A DNA stretch of 36,085 nucleotides from an uncultured Saprospirales bacterium (GCA_938008535.1 CALLKF010000023.1:1-36085), one strand, 5' to 3'; numbered from the stretch's first letter, positions 15,953 through 25,234 are shown. Program-made: numbers and translations. The notes: generated from the letters alone by a model not told the origin.

Positions 15953-17290
15953 ATGAGAAATTTAAAATACATTGTATTATTTACTTTTTTTAGTCAATTA
16001 TTAACCGTCAATACTTTTGCACAATCAACTTATACATTGCAACAATGCATAGATTTTGCATTAAAAAACCATAGAAGCTTAAAGGTTGCCGACAATGATG
16101 TAAAGGTTGCTTATGCCAGAAAAAAAGAAGGACAATCTGCTTATTTTCCACAAATAAATGGCTTGGTAAAATGGGACTATAATATGCAATTACAAAAATC
16201 TACAATACCATCACTTGATATTGGAGGCATTATGACACCAGAACAATTAGTTGCTTTTGGAAATAAATTCAACACGTTGGTTGGTGTTCAGCTAGACCAA
16301 TATTTGTATAATAAATCTTATATAGATGGTATAAATGCTATTAAACCAAGTTATGAATTATCTGAATTGAAAAAAGTAAAAACTGAAGAAGAAGTTATCT
16401 ATAATACTGTTGTTGCATACTATCAAATTTTGTTTATTAATGAACAAGAAAAATTATTGTTGCAAAATCAAAATCGATTGTCTAAAACGATTCCTATTGT
16501 AAAATTACAATATGATAAAGGCGTCGCTAAAAAAATGGATGTTGATAGAGTTCAAGTAAATCTCAATAATATTTTAGCAAATCAAGAAATTCTCAAAACC
16601 AAAAAAGAGCTAGCGTTTAATAATTTAAAATACAACATGTCTTTATCGTTAGATTCAACCATAGCTATAGATACTAATTATTCTAAAGAATTAATCGATT
16701 TGAATACTTACAGCGATACAGCTAATATTAAAAACAAAATTGAATTAAAATTATTACGAAAAAATTTACAATTACAAAGTGTTTTGTATAAAAAAACACA
16801 AGCAGCTTATTTTCCTGTTTTGTCATTTTATGCAAAATATGCTGGTCAAACATTAGGTAATAAATTTGCAGAGTCGTTTAAACATTGGTCGCCAATTGCA
16901 GCACTTGGTATAAAATTAGAAGTTCCAATTTTTGATGGTTTTCGTACACAAAGCGCCTTAAAACAAGCAAAATTAAATATTGAATCGATAAAAGAAAATG
17001 TGTCGATGACAGAAGAAGGTTTGAAGCTACAAATGAAAAATTCTGAAACACAATATTCTGAAGCGGTGAAAAATATTGATATCAACAAAACAAACATGGA
17101 TTTAGCAAGAAACATTCTTGATGTAGTAACGTTGCAATTTCAAAAAGGTGTCATTGGTTATTCAGATTTATTATCATCAGAATCAGCTTATAAAGAAGCA
17201 GAATTAAATTATTTGTCTTCTTATGTTGATCTGTTAAATGCAAAATTAGAAATAGATAAAGCAAACGGAAACTTAAATAAATACAAATAA
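15953..17290 (+). CDS. TolC-family outer-membrane efflux protein
   Basis: Outer-membrane channel of a tripartite efflux system, 445 residues. A signal peptide ends at about residue 24 (VNTFAQ). The mature protein shows the TolC double repeat: YTLQQCIDFALKNHRSLKVADNDVKVAYARKKEGQSAYFPQING begins the first half, and LKLLRKNLQLQSVLYKKTQAAYFPVLSFYAKYAG the second, with long coiled-coil helices between. The conserved VPIFDGFRTQSALKQAKLNIES helix and the final LLNAKLEIDKANG are also typical. With the fusion protein and RND pump downstream it completes the export route across the envelope. No lipobox, unlike OprM types. Confidence 0.9.
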   Translation: MRNLKYIVLFTFFSQLLTVNTFAQSTYTLQQCIDFALKNHRSLKVADNDVKVAYARKKEGQSAYFPQINGLVKWDYNMQLQKSTIPSLDIGGIMTPEQLVAFGNKFNTLVGVQLDQYLYNKSYIDGINAIKPSYELSELKKVKTEEEVIYNTVVAYYQILFINEQEKLLLQNQNRLSKTIPIVKLQYDKGVAKKMDVDRVQVNLNNILANQEILKTKKELAFNNLKYNMSLSLDSTIAIDTNYSKELIDLNTYSDTANIKNKIELKLLRKNLQLQSVLYKKTQAAYFPVLSFYAKYAGQTLGNKFAESFKHWSPIAALGIKLEVPIFDGFRTQSALKQAKLNIESIKENVSMTEEGLKLQMKNSETQYSEAVKNIDINKTNMDLARNILDVVTLQFQKGVIGYSDLLSSESAYKEAELNYLSSYVDLLNAKLEIDKANGNLNKYK

Positions 17291-17298
17291 ATATCAGC

Positions 17299-17332
17299 AA
17301 TTTTTCTAAAGTTTTTAAACATTAGAAAAATT
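17299..17332. other. Perfect 11-bp inverted repeat between tolC-like and fusion-protein genes
   Basis: AATTTTTCTAA (17299-17309) and TTAGAAAAATT (17322-17332) pair perfectly around a 12-base loop in the only sizeable gap of the efflux operon. On the plus strand it is followed by A, not T, so it is not a usual terminator for the operon. It may be an mRNA-stability hairpin or a weak minus-strand terminator. Confidence 0.6.
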
Positions 17333-17356
17333 AAAAAAAAATATAAAACAACAAAC

Positions 17357-18415
17357 ATGAAGAATAAAGTTATCATTGGAATTATCGCTGTAGTACTCAT
17401 TGGTGGAATGGTTTATAAGCTAACACAAAACAAAAAAATAATCGAAAAAAATGAAACGCCAATTGACAGAAGCAACGTGCCTGTTGCTGTTACTACGTTC
17501 GATGCTAATTATTTTCCAGTAGCAACAGATTATGCATTGCCTGCAGTATTAGATATTAATAAAAGCGGAATTATTACAGCAGCACAACCTGGAAAATTAA
17601 TATCATTTAATGTTGAAATTGGCAGTCATGTTACTAAAGGTCAATTAGTAGGAAGAATAGATTCTAAACAACGTGAAATTGGTATCAAAACAACAGATGC
17701 AACCATCCAAAAATTAGAATCAGACATAAAAAGAACACAAGAATTAATTGCAGGCGACGCAGCACCAGCAACTGCAGTTAATGACTTAACGTATAACTTA
17801 GAAACTACAAAAATTCAAAAAGAAACCATCAAGCAACAAATTGCTGATAATAATATTTACGCTCCAATTAGCGGTATCATTGTCCAAAAAAATGCAAACG
17901 CTGGTGAGTTCGCAAATCCTGGAACACCATTGGCTTCTATCATGGATGTTTCTGTATTAAAAGCAATTGTTTATGTAAGCGAAAATAATGTGTATGATTT
18001 GAATATTGGACAAACAGCACAAGTAACTTCTAGTATTTTTCCAAGTAAAATTGTTCGTGGTGTTATAAAATTCATTACACCAAAAGGTGATGAAAATCAT
18101 AACTACAGAGTTGAAGTAGAAATACCAAATAGCGGTTATAAAGCTGGTACTTATGTGTCTGTAAAATTTGGTTTCAAAAAACCATCTGAAGCATTACAAA
18201 TACCTAAAATTGCGTTGGTTGAAGGTGTAAAAAATCCGTATGTATATGTAGTAAAAGGTGATGGTTTTGAATCAAGAAAAGTTGAACTCGGTGAAGAACT
18301 TGGCGAAAACATTATCATCAGAACTGGATTGTTAGCTGGCGAAAAAGTAATTACAAGCGGACAAATTAACTTGACTGCTAAAAGTAAAATTGAAATTGTA
18401 AATTCTAAAAATTAA
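17357..18415 (+). CDS. RND efflux membrane-fusion (periplasmic adaptor) protein
   Basis: 352-residue periplasmic adaptor of the tripartite pump. An N-terminal hydrophobic anchor (residues ~4-21, VIIGIIAVVLIGGMVYKL) has no lipobox. It is followed by the lipoyl half GIITAAQPGKLISFNVEIGSHVTKGQLVGRID, a short alpha-hairpin (~113-155, TIQKLESDIKRTQELIAG), the second lipoyl half IYAPISGIIVQKNANAGEF, a beta-barrel domain and a membrane-proximal domain ending at EKVITSGQINL. The short hairpin is normal for AcrA-like adaptors in this phylum. The next gene starts four bases after the stop. Role: links the RND pump in the inner membrane to the TolC-like channel. Confidence 0.9.
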   Translation: MKNKVIIGIIAVVLIGGMVYKLTQNKKIIEKNETPIDRSNVPVAVTTFDANYFPVATDYALPAVLDINKSGIITAAQPGKLISFNVEIGSHVTKGQLVGRIDSKQREIGIKTTDATIQKLESDIKRTQELIAGDAAPATAVNDLTYNLETTKIQKETIKQQIADNNIYAPISGIIVQKNANAGEFANPGTPLASIMDVSVLKAIVYVSENNVYDLNIGQTAQVTSSIFPSKIVRGVIKFITPKGDENHNYRVEVEIPNSGYKAGTYVSVKFGFKKPSEALQIPKIALVEGVKNPYVYVVKGDGFESRKVELGEELGENIIIRTGLLAGEKVITSGQINLTAKSKIEIVNSKN

Positions 18416-18419
18416 ACGA

Positions 18420-21400
18420 ATGTCTATTACCGAACTTGCCATAAAAAGACCACTTTTAATTTGCGTAATTTTTCTTACGTTAATTATTTTTGGTTTTATT
18501 GGATACAGTAACTTAAGTTATAATTTGTTACCAAAATTTGAAGCACCTATTATTTCTGTTCAAACTATTTATAAAGGTGCATCATCAGAAGAAGTACAAA
18601 ATAACGTAACCAAAAAAGTAGAAGATGCAGTTTCATCTATTGAAGGTGTTGACGTAGTTTCTTCTACTTCTCAAGAAAACATTTCAATTGTTGTGTTGCA
18701 ATTGAAACAAAAAACAAATACCAGCACCGCACAAACCGATGCACAACGCAAAATAAATCAAATTAAAAATGATTTGCCAGATGGTGCTGATGATCCTGTA
18801 ATTAGTAAATTTAGTTCGAGCGAAATTCCTGTATTGCGTATGACTGCCTTTGCAGATATTAGCGAAACAGAATTGTACGATTTAGTTGATCAAACAATAA
18901 AACCAATTTTACTAAACCTTCAAGGTGTTGGTCAAGTAAATTTAATTGGTGGAAATAAAAGAGAAATTTCTGTAAAACTGGACAATGAAAAATTACAAGC
19001 ATACAATCTGTCTAGCGCACAAGTTAGCCAAATGATTGCTGCTGGAAACATGTCGTATCCTGCTGGTAATATTGAAAATGCTGACAACCGTTTTACGATT
19101 CGTTTAGATGCAAAATTAACGGATGTAAATCAGTTGCGTAATTTAATTATCAGACAAAATAAAAATGGAAGTAAAATTTTATTACAAGATGTTGCCATTG
19201 TTACAGACGCTACATCTGAACCAATAAAAATAAATCGTATCAATGGAAAAGTTGGTTTAGGTATTGAAGTTTCCAAACAGTCTGACGCTAATGCTGTAGA
19301 AGTAAGTAATGCAGTAAAAGCTAAACTCGACACCTTAGTTGCTAACACCTATAAATCAAAAGGTTTCCGATATGAAATAGCAATCGATCAATCATTATAT
19401 ACTATGGAAGCAGCAAAATCGGTTATTCACGATTTGTTTTTAGCTATTATCATTGTTGCGCTAGTAATGTTATTTTTCTTACATAGTTTTAGAAGTGCAT
19501 CATTCATTTTGATATCATTGCCATCAGCTATGATTCCTACATTTTTATTAATGTACTTAATGGGTTTCTCTCTAAACTTAATGACCTTACTTGCTTTATC
19601 ATTAGTAGTTGGTATTTTGGTCGATGATAGTATTGTGGTTCTAGAAAATATTTTCCGTCATATGGAAATGGGAAAAGATAAAGTAACGGCATCTATCGAA
19701 GGTAGAGCAGAAATTGGTTTCACTGCATTAGCCATCACATTGGTTGACGTCGTAGTGTTTGTACCACTTTCTCTGGCTGGTGGTTTAATTGGAAATATTT
19801 TACGCGAATTTGCTTTAGTCGTAGTGTTTTCTACTTTAATGAGTTTATTCGTTTCGTTTACTTTAACACCATTATTAGTTTCTCGTTTTGGAAAACTAGA
19901 ACACTTGACAAAAGATACCATTTGGGGTCGAATTAATATTGGTTTTGAAAACATCATAACTAAAATAATTAATGCATATGGAAGATCATTAGACTGGTTT
20001 CTAAGCCATAAACTAATTGTATTCTTTGGTGTAATTATGTTATTTGCAGGTGCAGGTGCATTAGGCACGTTAGGTTTTATTGGTAGTTCATTTGCAGGTA
20101 ATGGCGACAGAGGTGAATTTAATTTAATTGTAGAATTAGATCCTCAAGCTACTTTGATTCAATCAAACAGAGTAGCACAAGACGTAGAAGAAATTGTTAA
20201 AAAGCATCCAGAAGTAACACGAATTTTTACAAATGTTGGTTCTGTTGGTACACAAATGGGTGGAAGTCTGTCGCAGCCAAACACCATAGATATGACCGTT
20301 TCTTTGGTCGGAAAATTAGAGCGAAAAGCATCAACAGAACAAGTATGCGCGCTCATTCGTGATGAAATATCCAAAATTCCAGGCATAAAATATTCTATAA
20401 AACCAACACAAATTACTGGCGGAAATCAATCGCCAATTGAAATTGCAGTTATGGGTGCTGATATGGATGAACTTTGGGAATCTGCTAAAAAAGTAAAAGA
20501 AATTGTTGCATCCACACCAGGTGCTGATTATGTAGAATACAGCACAAAATCAGCAAAAACTGAAGTGCAAATTTCATTAAATAGAGATAAGATTGCTAAA
20601 ATGGGTCTCAATATTCCTACTGTTGGAACAGCCATTCAATTAGCGTTTCGTGGAAATGATCAATCTAAATTTAAAGATAAAGGTGAAGAGTACAATATCA
20701 ACATTATGTACGATAAAGGTGATAGAAAAGATTTGAAAAATATCGAAAACACAACCATTCAAACACCACAAGGCGCAACGGTTCGTTTAGGTGATATTGC
20801 TGATATTAATGAAATTAGAGGACAAGCAGTTTTAGAACGTTACAATCGCTTAAATTCTGTTCGAGTTTTAGCTGCAACAGCGGGTCGTCCAACTGGAACC
20901 ATTACTGCAGAAATTAAAGATAAAATTAAAGATGCACACTTGCCAACGTCTGTTTCTATTGATTATTTAGGTGAAGAAAAAAACCAAAAAGATTCTTTCG
21001 GCAGTTTAGGTTATGCCATGTTGTTAGGTATTTTGCTCGTATATTTAATTATGGTTGCCTTATATGAAAGCACGCTATATCCTTTAGTAGTATTATTTTC
21101 TATTCCAGTTGCCTTAATTGGTGCAACATTAGCATTGGCTTTAACCATGGAAAGTTTAAGTATTTTCGGTATGATTGGTTTTATTATGTTAATGGGTTTA
21201 GTTTCCAAAAACGGTATATTATTAGTCGATTTTACAAACCATTTAAAAGCACAAGGACTACAGTTAAAAGAAGCATTAATTGAAGCAGGCAAAGAACGTT
21301 TGCGTCCAATTTTAATGACAACTGTAGCCATGATTTTTGGTATGATGCCAATCGCATTATCCAACGGACCAGGTTCTGAATTCAAAAAATCTATGGCATG

Positions 21401-21554
21401 GGTAATCATCGGTGGCTTAACCAGCTCATTATTATTAACCTTAATCGTAGTGCCAACTGTTTACTATTTATTTGATAGATTGAAAGAAAAACTATCAAAG
21501 AAAAAAATGCCAATTGCCAAAACACCAGCAATTGCAAGCGACATTGCGAAATAG
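18420..21554 (+). CDS. RND efflux pump, HAE-1/AcrB-like permease
   Basis: 1044-residue inner-membrane proton-driven exporter, the full length for the AcrB/MexB/MexF group. Twelve membrane segments are expected, with two large periplasmic loops after the first and seventh. The start MSITELAIKRPLLICVIFL is the conserved first segment. The proton-relay pair is present as D402 and D403 in LVVGILVDDSIVVLENIF, and the partner lysine is K930 in GLVSKNGILLVDF. Substrates cannot be read from sequence; drugs, detergents or bile-type molecules are usual. With the TetR, TolC-like and adaptor genes it makes a complete, co-transcribed system ending at the terminator at 21581. Confidence 0.95.
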   Translation: MSITELAIKRPLLICVIFLTLIIFGFIGYSNLSYNLLPKFEAPIISVQTIYKGASSEEVQNNVTKKVEDAVSSIEGVDVVSSTSQENISIVVLQLKQKTNTSTAQTDAQRKINQIKNDLPDGADDPVISKFSSSEIPVLRMTAFADISETELYDLVDQTIKPILLNLQGVGQVNLIGGNKREISVKLDNEKLQAYNLSSAQVSQMIAAGNMSYPAGNIENADNRFTIRLDAKLTDVNQLRNLIIRQNKNGSKILLQDVAIVTDATSEPIKINRINGKVGLGIEVSKQSDANAVEVSNAVKAKLDTLVANTYKSKGFRYEIAIDQSLYTMEAAKSVIHDLFLAIIIVALVMLFFLHSFRSASFILISLPSAMIPTFLLMYLMGFSLNLMTLLALSLVVGILVDDSIVVLENIFRHMEMGKDKVTASIEGRAEIGFTALAITLVDVVVFVPLSLAGGLIGNILREFALVVVFSTLMSLFVSFTLTPLLVSRFGKLEHLTKDTIWGRINIGFENIITKIINAYGRSLDWFLSHKLIVFFGVIMLFAGAGALGTLGFIGSSFAGNGDRGEFNLIVELDPQATLIQSNRVAQDVEEIVKKHPEVTRIFTNVGSVGTQMGGSLSQPNTIDMTVSLVGKLERKASTEQVCALIRDEISKIPGIKYSIKPTQITGGNQSPIEIAVMGADMDELWESAKKVKEIVASTPGADYVEYSTKSAKTEVQISLNRDKIAKMGLNIPTVGTAIQLAFRGNDQSKFKDKGEEYNINIMYDKGDRKDLKNIENTTIQTPQGATVRLGDIADINEIRGQAVLERYNRLNSVRVLAATAGRPTGTITAEIKDKIKDAHLPTSVSIDYLGEEKNQKDSFGSLGYAMLLGILLVYLIMVALYESTLYPLVVLFSIPVALIGATLALALTMESLSIFGMIGFIMLMGLVSKNGILLVDFTNHLKAQGLQLKEALIEAGKERLRPILMTTVAMIFGMMPIALSNGPGSEFKKSMAWVIIGGLTSSLLLTLIVVPTVYYLFDRLKEKLSKKKMPIAKTPAIASDIAK

Positions 21555-21580
21555 ATTTTATTAAAAAAGTAATATACTCA

Positions 21581-21613
21581 AGATCTTCAAGGTTTTTAAA
21601 ACCTTGAAGATCT
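21581..21613 (+). terminator. Long palindrome/terminator after the RND operon; copy 1 of a repeat
   Basis: AGATCTTCAAGGTTTT pairs perfectly with AAAACCTTGAAGATCT around a single T, a 16-bp stem, 27 bases after the pump gene stop, and is followed by TTCTGTTTT. It probably ends the efflux transcript. Its left arm shares ATCTTCAAGGTTTT with a second palindrome at 26517. Confidence 0.75.
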
Positions 21614-21671
21614 TTCTGTTTTCAATTCAAATACAACCAAATCTCCTTCTAAAAAATCTCAATTCATTTCT

Positions 21672-21679
21672 TATCTTTA
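21672..21679 (+). promoter_or_regulatory. Possible -7 box before the permease gene
   Basis: TATCTTTA differs from TAnnTTTG only in the last base and lies 17-24 bases before the ATG at 21696, just after the terminator. No convincing -33 box. Confidence 0.3.
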
Positions 21680-21695
21680 TCAAAATTAGTTACGC

Positions 21696-22922
21696 ATGAG
21701 CAACGGCATCGAATCGCCTTTTAAAAAAACATGGATACGCTTGCTGAAAAACAAACCAGCAATCTTCAGTTTAATAGTAATTGTCTTCGCTGTTATCTTA
21801 GCATTTATAGGTCCATCTGTCGCGCCTGATAAAACACCAGATGCTGATGATCAAGTATTAGAATTGGCCAATGCTTCACCTGGTTTCACGGTGAAAATGC
21901 TAAAAGTGAAAAAAAACCGCGAAGAAAAAGATCCAAACATTATTTCAAGAATCTTATTCGGTAAAAATAATTCGTATCAAATGATACCAATTAATTCTTA
22001 TGCATTCGACGATAGCGCAAATGTTGTTGTGCAAGCATACAAAGGCGAAGGCAGAAATCCAGAACAAATGATTTTTCCAGTTGTAGATGTGGTAGAATCC
22101 TTATCCATCATTTCACCAAAAATTAAAATAAACGGCGACAAAGCTGTTTACACCACGTTTGAAGAAAAGCAAAAAACAGTTTCCATCGCTGCATTAAAAA
22201 AAGACATCGCTGAAAATAATATCATCACTAAAAAATACAGATTAGGCACCGACAACTATGGTCGCGATATTTTAAGTCGTTTGCTTTTTGGTGTTCGCGT
22301 TTCCTTGTCGGTTGGTTTGGTTGCGGTTTTTATTTCCTTAACTATAGGTATTTTCATGGGTAGCGTTGCAGGTTTCTATCGTGGCAGCGTCGATAACATC
22401 ATCATGTGGTTCATCAACGTAGTTTGGTCAATTCCAACTATATTGCTAGCAATGGCAATTCGTTTTGCCATCGGCGATAAAATCAATTCATTTCTCGCTA
22501 TTTTTATTGCAGTTGGTTTATCCATGTGGGTCGAAGTTGCAAGAATAGTTCGTGGACAAGTTTTATCGGTTCGAGAAATGGAATATGTACAAGCAGCTCG
22601 CAGCTTAGGTTACAACAATGCAAGAATTATTATGAAGCATATTTTACCAAATATTATTGGGCCAATTATGGTAATTGCTGCATCTGATTTTGCTTCAGCC
22701 ATCTTAATTGAAGCAGGTTTGAGCTTTGTTGGCATCGGTGTGAAACCACCGACTCCAAGTTGGGGCTCGATGCTAAACGACCATCGTGCCTATTTATTAA
22801 CACCAGACAGAGCATTTTTAGCATTAGCACCAGGAATTTGTATTATGGTTATGGTGTTGGCTTTCAACCTTTTAGGAAATGGCCTGCGCGATGCATTTGA
22901 TGTGAAAGGAAAAACTGCCTAG
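21696..22922 (+). CDS. ABC transporter permease, OppC/DppC family
   Basis: Inner-membrane permease of a peptide/nickel-type ABC importer, 408 residues. Residues 1-20 and the first membrane segment (~20-42) match the OppC N-terminal region, including KNKPAIFSLIVIVFAV. A large extracytoplasmic insert (~45-175) follows, longer than in E. coli DppC (about 300 residues in total). The C-terminal permease domain starts near TDNYGRDILSRLLFGVRVSLSVG, and its ATPase-coupling EAA region is at ~299-321 (AARSLGYNNARIIMKHILPN). The end SWGSMLNDHRAYL is conserved. No binding protein, second permease or ATPase gene is adjacent, so its partners must lie elsewhere. Substrate (peptide or metal chelate) unknown. 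Confidence 0.87.
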   Translation: MSNGIESPFKKTWIRLLKNKPAIFSLIVIVFAVILAFIGPSVAPDKTPDADDQVLELANASPGFTVKMLKVKKNREEKDPNIISRILFGKNNSYQMIPINSYAFDDSANVVVQAYKGEGRNPEQMIFPVVDVVESLSIISPKIKINGDKAVYTTFEEKQKTVSIAALKKDIAENNIITKKYRLGTDNYGRDILSRLLFGVRVSLSVGLVAVFISLTIGIFMGSVAGFYRGSVDNIIMWFINVVWSIPTILLAMAIRFAIGDKINSFLAIFIAVGLSMWVEVARIVRGQVLSVREMEYVQAARSLGYNNARIIMKHILPNIIGPIMVIAASDFASAILIEAGLSFVGIGVKPPTPSWGSMLNDHRAYLLTPDRAFLALAPGICIMVMVLAFNLLGNGLRDAFDVKGKTA

Positions 22923-23102
22923 TTTAATTATCTAATTATCAGCTACTTACATTTTGTTTTATTAAATAATCTTAATTTTTGATTTACGTTAAATAATCAT
23001 TGAACATAAGATGAATTAATACTGTTTTATTTGTGTATCTCAGTTTTATACTTATTTTTGGTGACTCATTTAGAATGTAAATACCTGACTTAAAGAACAA
23101 AC
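22923..23102. other. Intergenic region before psd with short direct repeats
   Basis: 180-base AT-rich spacer with no gene. It holds TTAAATAATC twice (22962-22971 and 22989-22998) and, closer to psd, a near-perfect promoter (23030-23060). No terminator hairpin for the upstream permease gene is obvious. Confidence 0.5.
23030..23060 (+). promoter_or_regulatory. Bacteroidota promoter of psd
   Basis: TTTG (23030-23033), exactly 19 bases, then TATTTTTG (23053-23060): a full match to the Bacteroidota housekeeping promoter TTTG-N19-TAnnTTTG. Start of transcription would be near 23066, giving a leader of about 36 bases to the ATG at 23103. Confidence 0.75.
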
Positions 23103-23771
23103 ATGAAGCGAACATATATTCACAAAGAAGGTTGGAAAATTGTTTTATCTACATTTGCTATTGTCTTAGCAATTAATCTAATAACTAACTTTTTATTGCA
23201 TGCTGGACCAATTGTTAGCTGGACAATTTTTGTGCTTTCTTTCTCATTCTTCTGTTTTGTAACGTATTTCTTCAGAAATCCTAAACGCAATATTATTACA
23301 GATGATAATAAGATTATTTGTCCAGCCGATGGAAAAGTTGTTGTGATTGAAGAAGTTTTTGAACCAGAATATTTTGAAGATAAACGCTTACAAGTATCAG
23401 TATTTATGTCGCCAGCAAATGTACACGTAAATCGTGCGCCAATTGCAGGTGATGTAAAATATTCAAAATACCACGACGGAAAATATTTGGTAGCATGGCA
23501 TCCAAAATCATCTACTGAAAACGAACGAACTTCTATAGTAATAGATAATGGCAGCGTTGATGTATTGGTTCGACAAATTGCAGGAAAAGTAGCACGCAGA
23601 ATTGTTTATTATTTAGAAGAAGGTGATTCTATTGAACAAGGTGCTGATTTCGGCTTCATTAAATTCGGCTCGCGTGTTGATTTATTTTTACCATTAGATA
23701 CAAAAATAAATATCAAACTCGGACAAAAAGTAAAAGGCGGAATTACCATTATTGGTGAATTGCCAAAATAA
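23103..23771 (+). CDS. psd: Phosphatidylserine decarboxylase proenzyme
   Basis: Converts phosphatidylserine to phosphatidylethanolamine, the main membrane lipid step of most Bacteroidota. The 222-residue product is the short membrane-bound form: hydrophobic segments near residues 10-55, then NPKRNIITDDNKIICPADGKVVVIEEV, the MSPANVHVNRAPIAGDV region with conserved histidine, and the C-terminal FGSRVDLFLP. Autocleavage between Gly189 and Ser190 would yield the alpha and beta chains and the pyruvoyl cofactor. The pssA partner is not in this window. It has its own promoter and faces the glycosyltransferase gene, with 14 bases between the stops. Confidence 0.93.
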   Translation: MKRTYIHKEGWKIVLSTFAIVLAINLITNFLLHAGPIVSWTIFVLSFSFFCFVTYFFRNPKRNIITDDNKIICPADGKVVVIEEVFEPEYFEDKRLQVSVFMSPANVHVNRAPIAGDVKYSKYHDGKYLVAWHPKSSTENERTSIVIDNGSVDVLVRQIAGKVARRIVYYLEEGDSIEQGADFGFIKFGSRVDLFLPLDTKINIKLGQKVKGGITIIGELPK

Positions 23772-23785
23772 TTGCTTCGTTAAAC

Positions 23786-25234
23786 TCAGTCTAACTTTCT
23801 CAATTTATACAACACAATACCATTAAAATTTCCAATCGAATCAGTTTGGTACGGCTTGAATTTTTCTGCATGAATAAAGCAATCCATTCGTAGCAATAAA
23901 AAATCTGCTTTTTTATTTTTTAATAGAAATAAATAATCATTGAATTCTGTATAACCTTTTCGTTTGATTTGATACAAGGTTTTATTCGGTGAATCATCTG
24001 GTAATGAAATCACTATTTTATCTTTTGTAACACCATTTTTTTTTAGAAAATCCTGCATCGCAGCACTTGAATAATATCCATTCGGTAAATTGTCGCTGCA
24101 TTTTTCTTCCACAAAATTCTTACAAAAAATTACATTTGGAATCAAGCATAAAAACAAAAATGTGTGTGCGAAAATATTTTCTGAATAAAATAAATTATAC
24201 ACTTTCAGTAAGCCAATAATTAAAAATAGAAAGCAAACAAAAAACGGTACATAATAATATTCGTGACCAATCATTTTTTGGCAGAAAAATAAAATATACA
24301 AAGCAACTAAAGTAAAACTGCTAAGAATAAAAAAACGCAAATCTTCGTTCAGTTTTTTCCAATGTTTAATTAAAAAATAAACAGAACATAAAACAGCCAT
24401 AGAAGTTGGTCGCCAGAAATAATTTTTAGAATTAGAAACCACCATGCGCCAAATTGCCAAGCCAATGTCTTGCAAACTCAATTTCCAAATTGGAGAAATA
24501 CTTAAGAAGTAATAATGGTCGTGATTTATTTTATTATAGTGTTTAGCATAAATATACCATGCAAAAAACAGCAGAAATGAAAAAAGTAATAAGCTAATTT
24601 TTGATTTGAATTTTGATTCGACATTTCTACATCTAAATAAAAAAAGAAGCAATAAAACAAAGTTTATTGCTTCGCTTGCTTTTAACAATGATGCCATCGC
24701 AAAACATAAAAATGCAAATAGCATCCAAAATAAGTTTTCTTTTTTATGATGATTTAAAAAAAATGACCAACCTAAAAGCGCAAAACATAATGCTGGAACA
24801 TCACTTAAAAAATTATTTCCATAAAAAACTAATAAAGGTGAAGCGAAAATTAGTAAGGCACAAAAAATGGATAATAAGGTGCGTTCTAAAAAATAAAATG
24901 CAATAAAATAAACTGATAAAATTCCAATGAATAAAATGCTTGTATGCATGCAACGCAACGCATAATCTGGATTTGAGAATTTGGCTGCTAGGAAATAAAA
25001 CAAAGGAAACTCACCAGCAACATTGCCATTCACAGATTGTAAATTATACGTTGCCGATTGTAAAAAAGGTAATTGAAATTGTTTGTAATTTGAAGTCATA
25101 GCCATGCAATCTGCTTGGCGCCACAAATGCGAACCTTGTGGCAATAGCTGTAACATTTTTGGATAGGCATAAAAAAAACTGATTGCAATAATCGCAATTA
25201 GCAATAAAAAAAATCCGATGTGTTTTGATTTCAC
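23786..25234 (-). CDS. GT-C fold membrane glycosyltransferase (ArnT/PMT-like)
   Basis: 482-residue integral membrane protein with ~11-12 hydrophobic segments, resembling the GT-C superfamily (dolichyl-phosphate-mannose/ArnT-like, GT39/83). The first extracytoplasmic loop after segment 1 carries HLWRQADCMAM and GEFPLFYFLAAKF, the conserved acidic/aromatic pattern of this group. Segment FYGNNFLSDVPALCFALLGWSFF and a ~130-residue C-terminal soluble domain follow. The start codon is GTG at 25234, inside the palindrome TTTCACACTGTGAAA (25229-25243); no ATG upstream keeps the first membrane segment. It probably moves a sugar from a lipid carrier to a glycan or protein, but acceptor and donor are unknown. 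It lies 27 bases downstream of the nuclease gene, so probably co-transcribed with it. Confidence 0.75.
   Translation of the reverse strand: MKSKHIGFFLLLIAIIAISFFYAYPKMLQLLPQGSHLWRQADCMAMTSNYKQFQLPFLQSATYNLQSVNGNVAGEFPLFYFLAAKFSNPDYALRCMHTSILFIGILSVYFIAFYFLERTLLSIFCALLIFASPLLVFYGNNFLSDVPALCFALLGWSFFLNHHKKENLFWMLFAFLCFAMASLLKASEAINFVLLLLFLFRCRNVESKFKSKISLLLFSFLLFFAWYIYAKHYNKINHDHYYFLSISPIWKLSLQDIGLAIWRMVVSNSKNYFWRPTSMAVLCSVYFLIKHWKKLNEDLRFFILSSFTLVALYILFFCQKMIGHEYYYVPFFVCFLFLIIGLLKVYNLFYSENIFAHTFLFLCLIPNVIFCKNFVEEKCSDNLPNGYYSSAAMQDFLKKNGVTKDKIVISLPDDSPNKTLYQIKRKGYTEFNDYLFLLKNKKADFLLLRMDCFIHAEKFKPYQTDSIGNFNGIVLYKLRKLD

Noticed and set aside
22962..22998. TTAAATAATC direct repeats upstream of psd as a regulatory site
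   Set aside because: Two 10-bp AT-rich copies are easily explained by chance in such AT-rich sequence.
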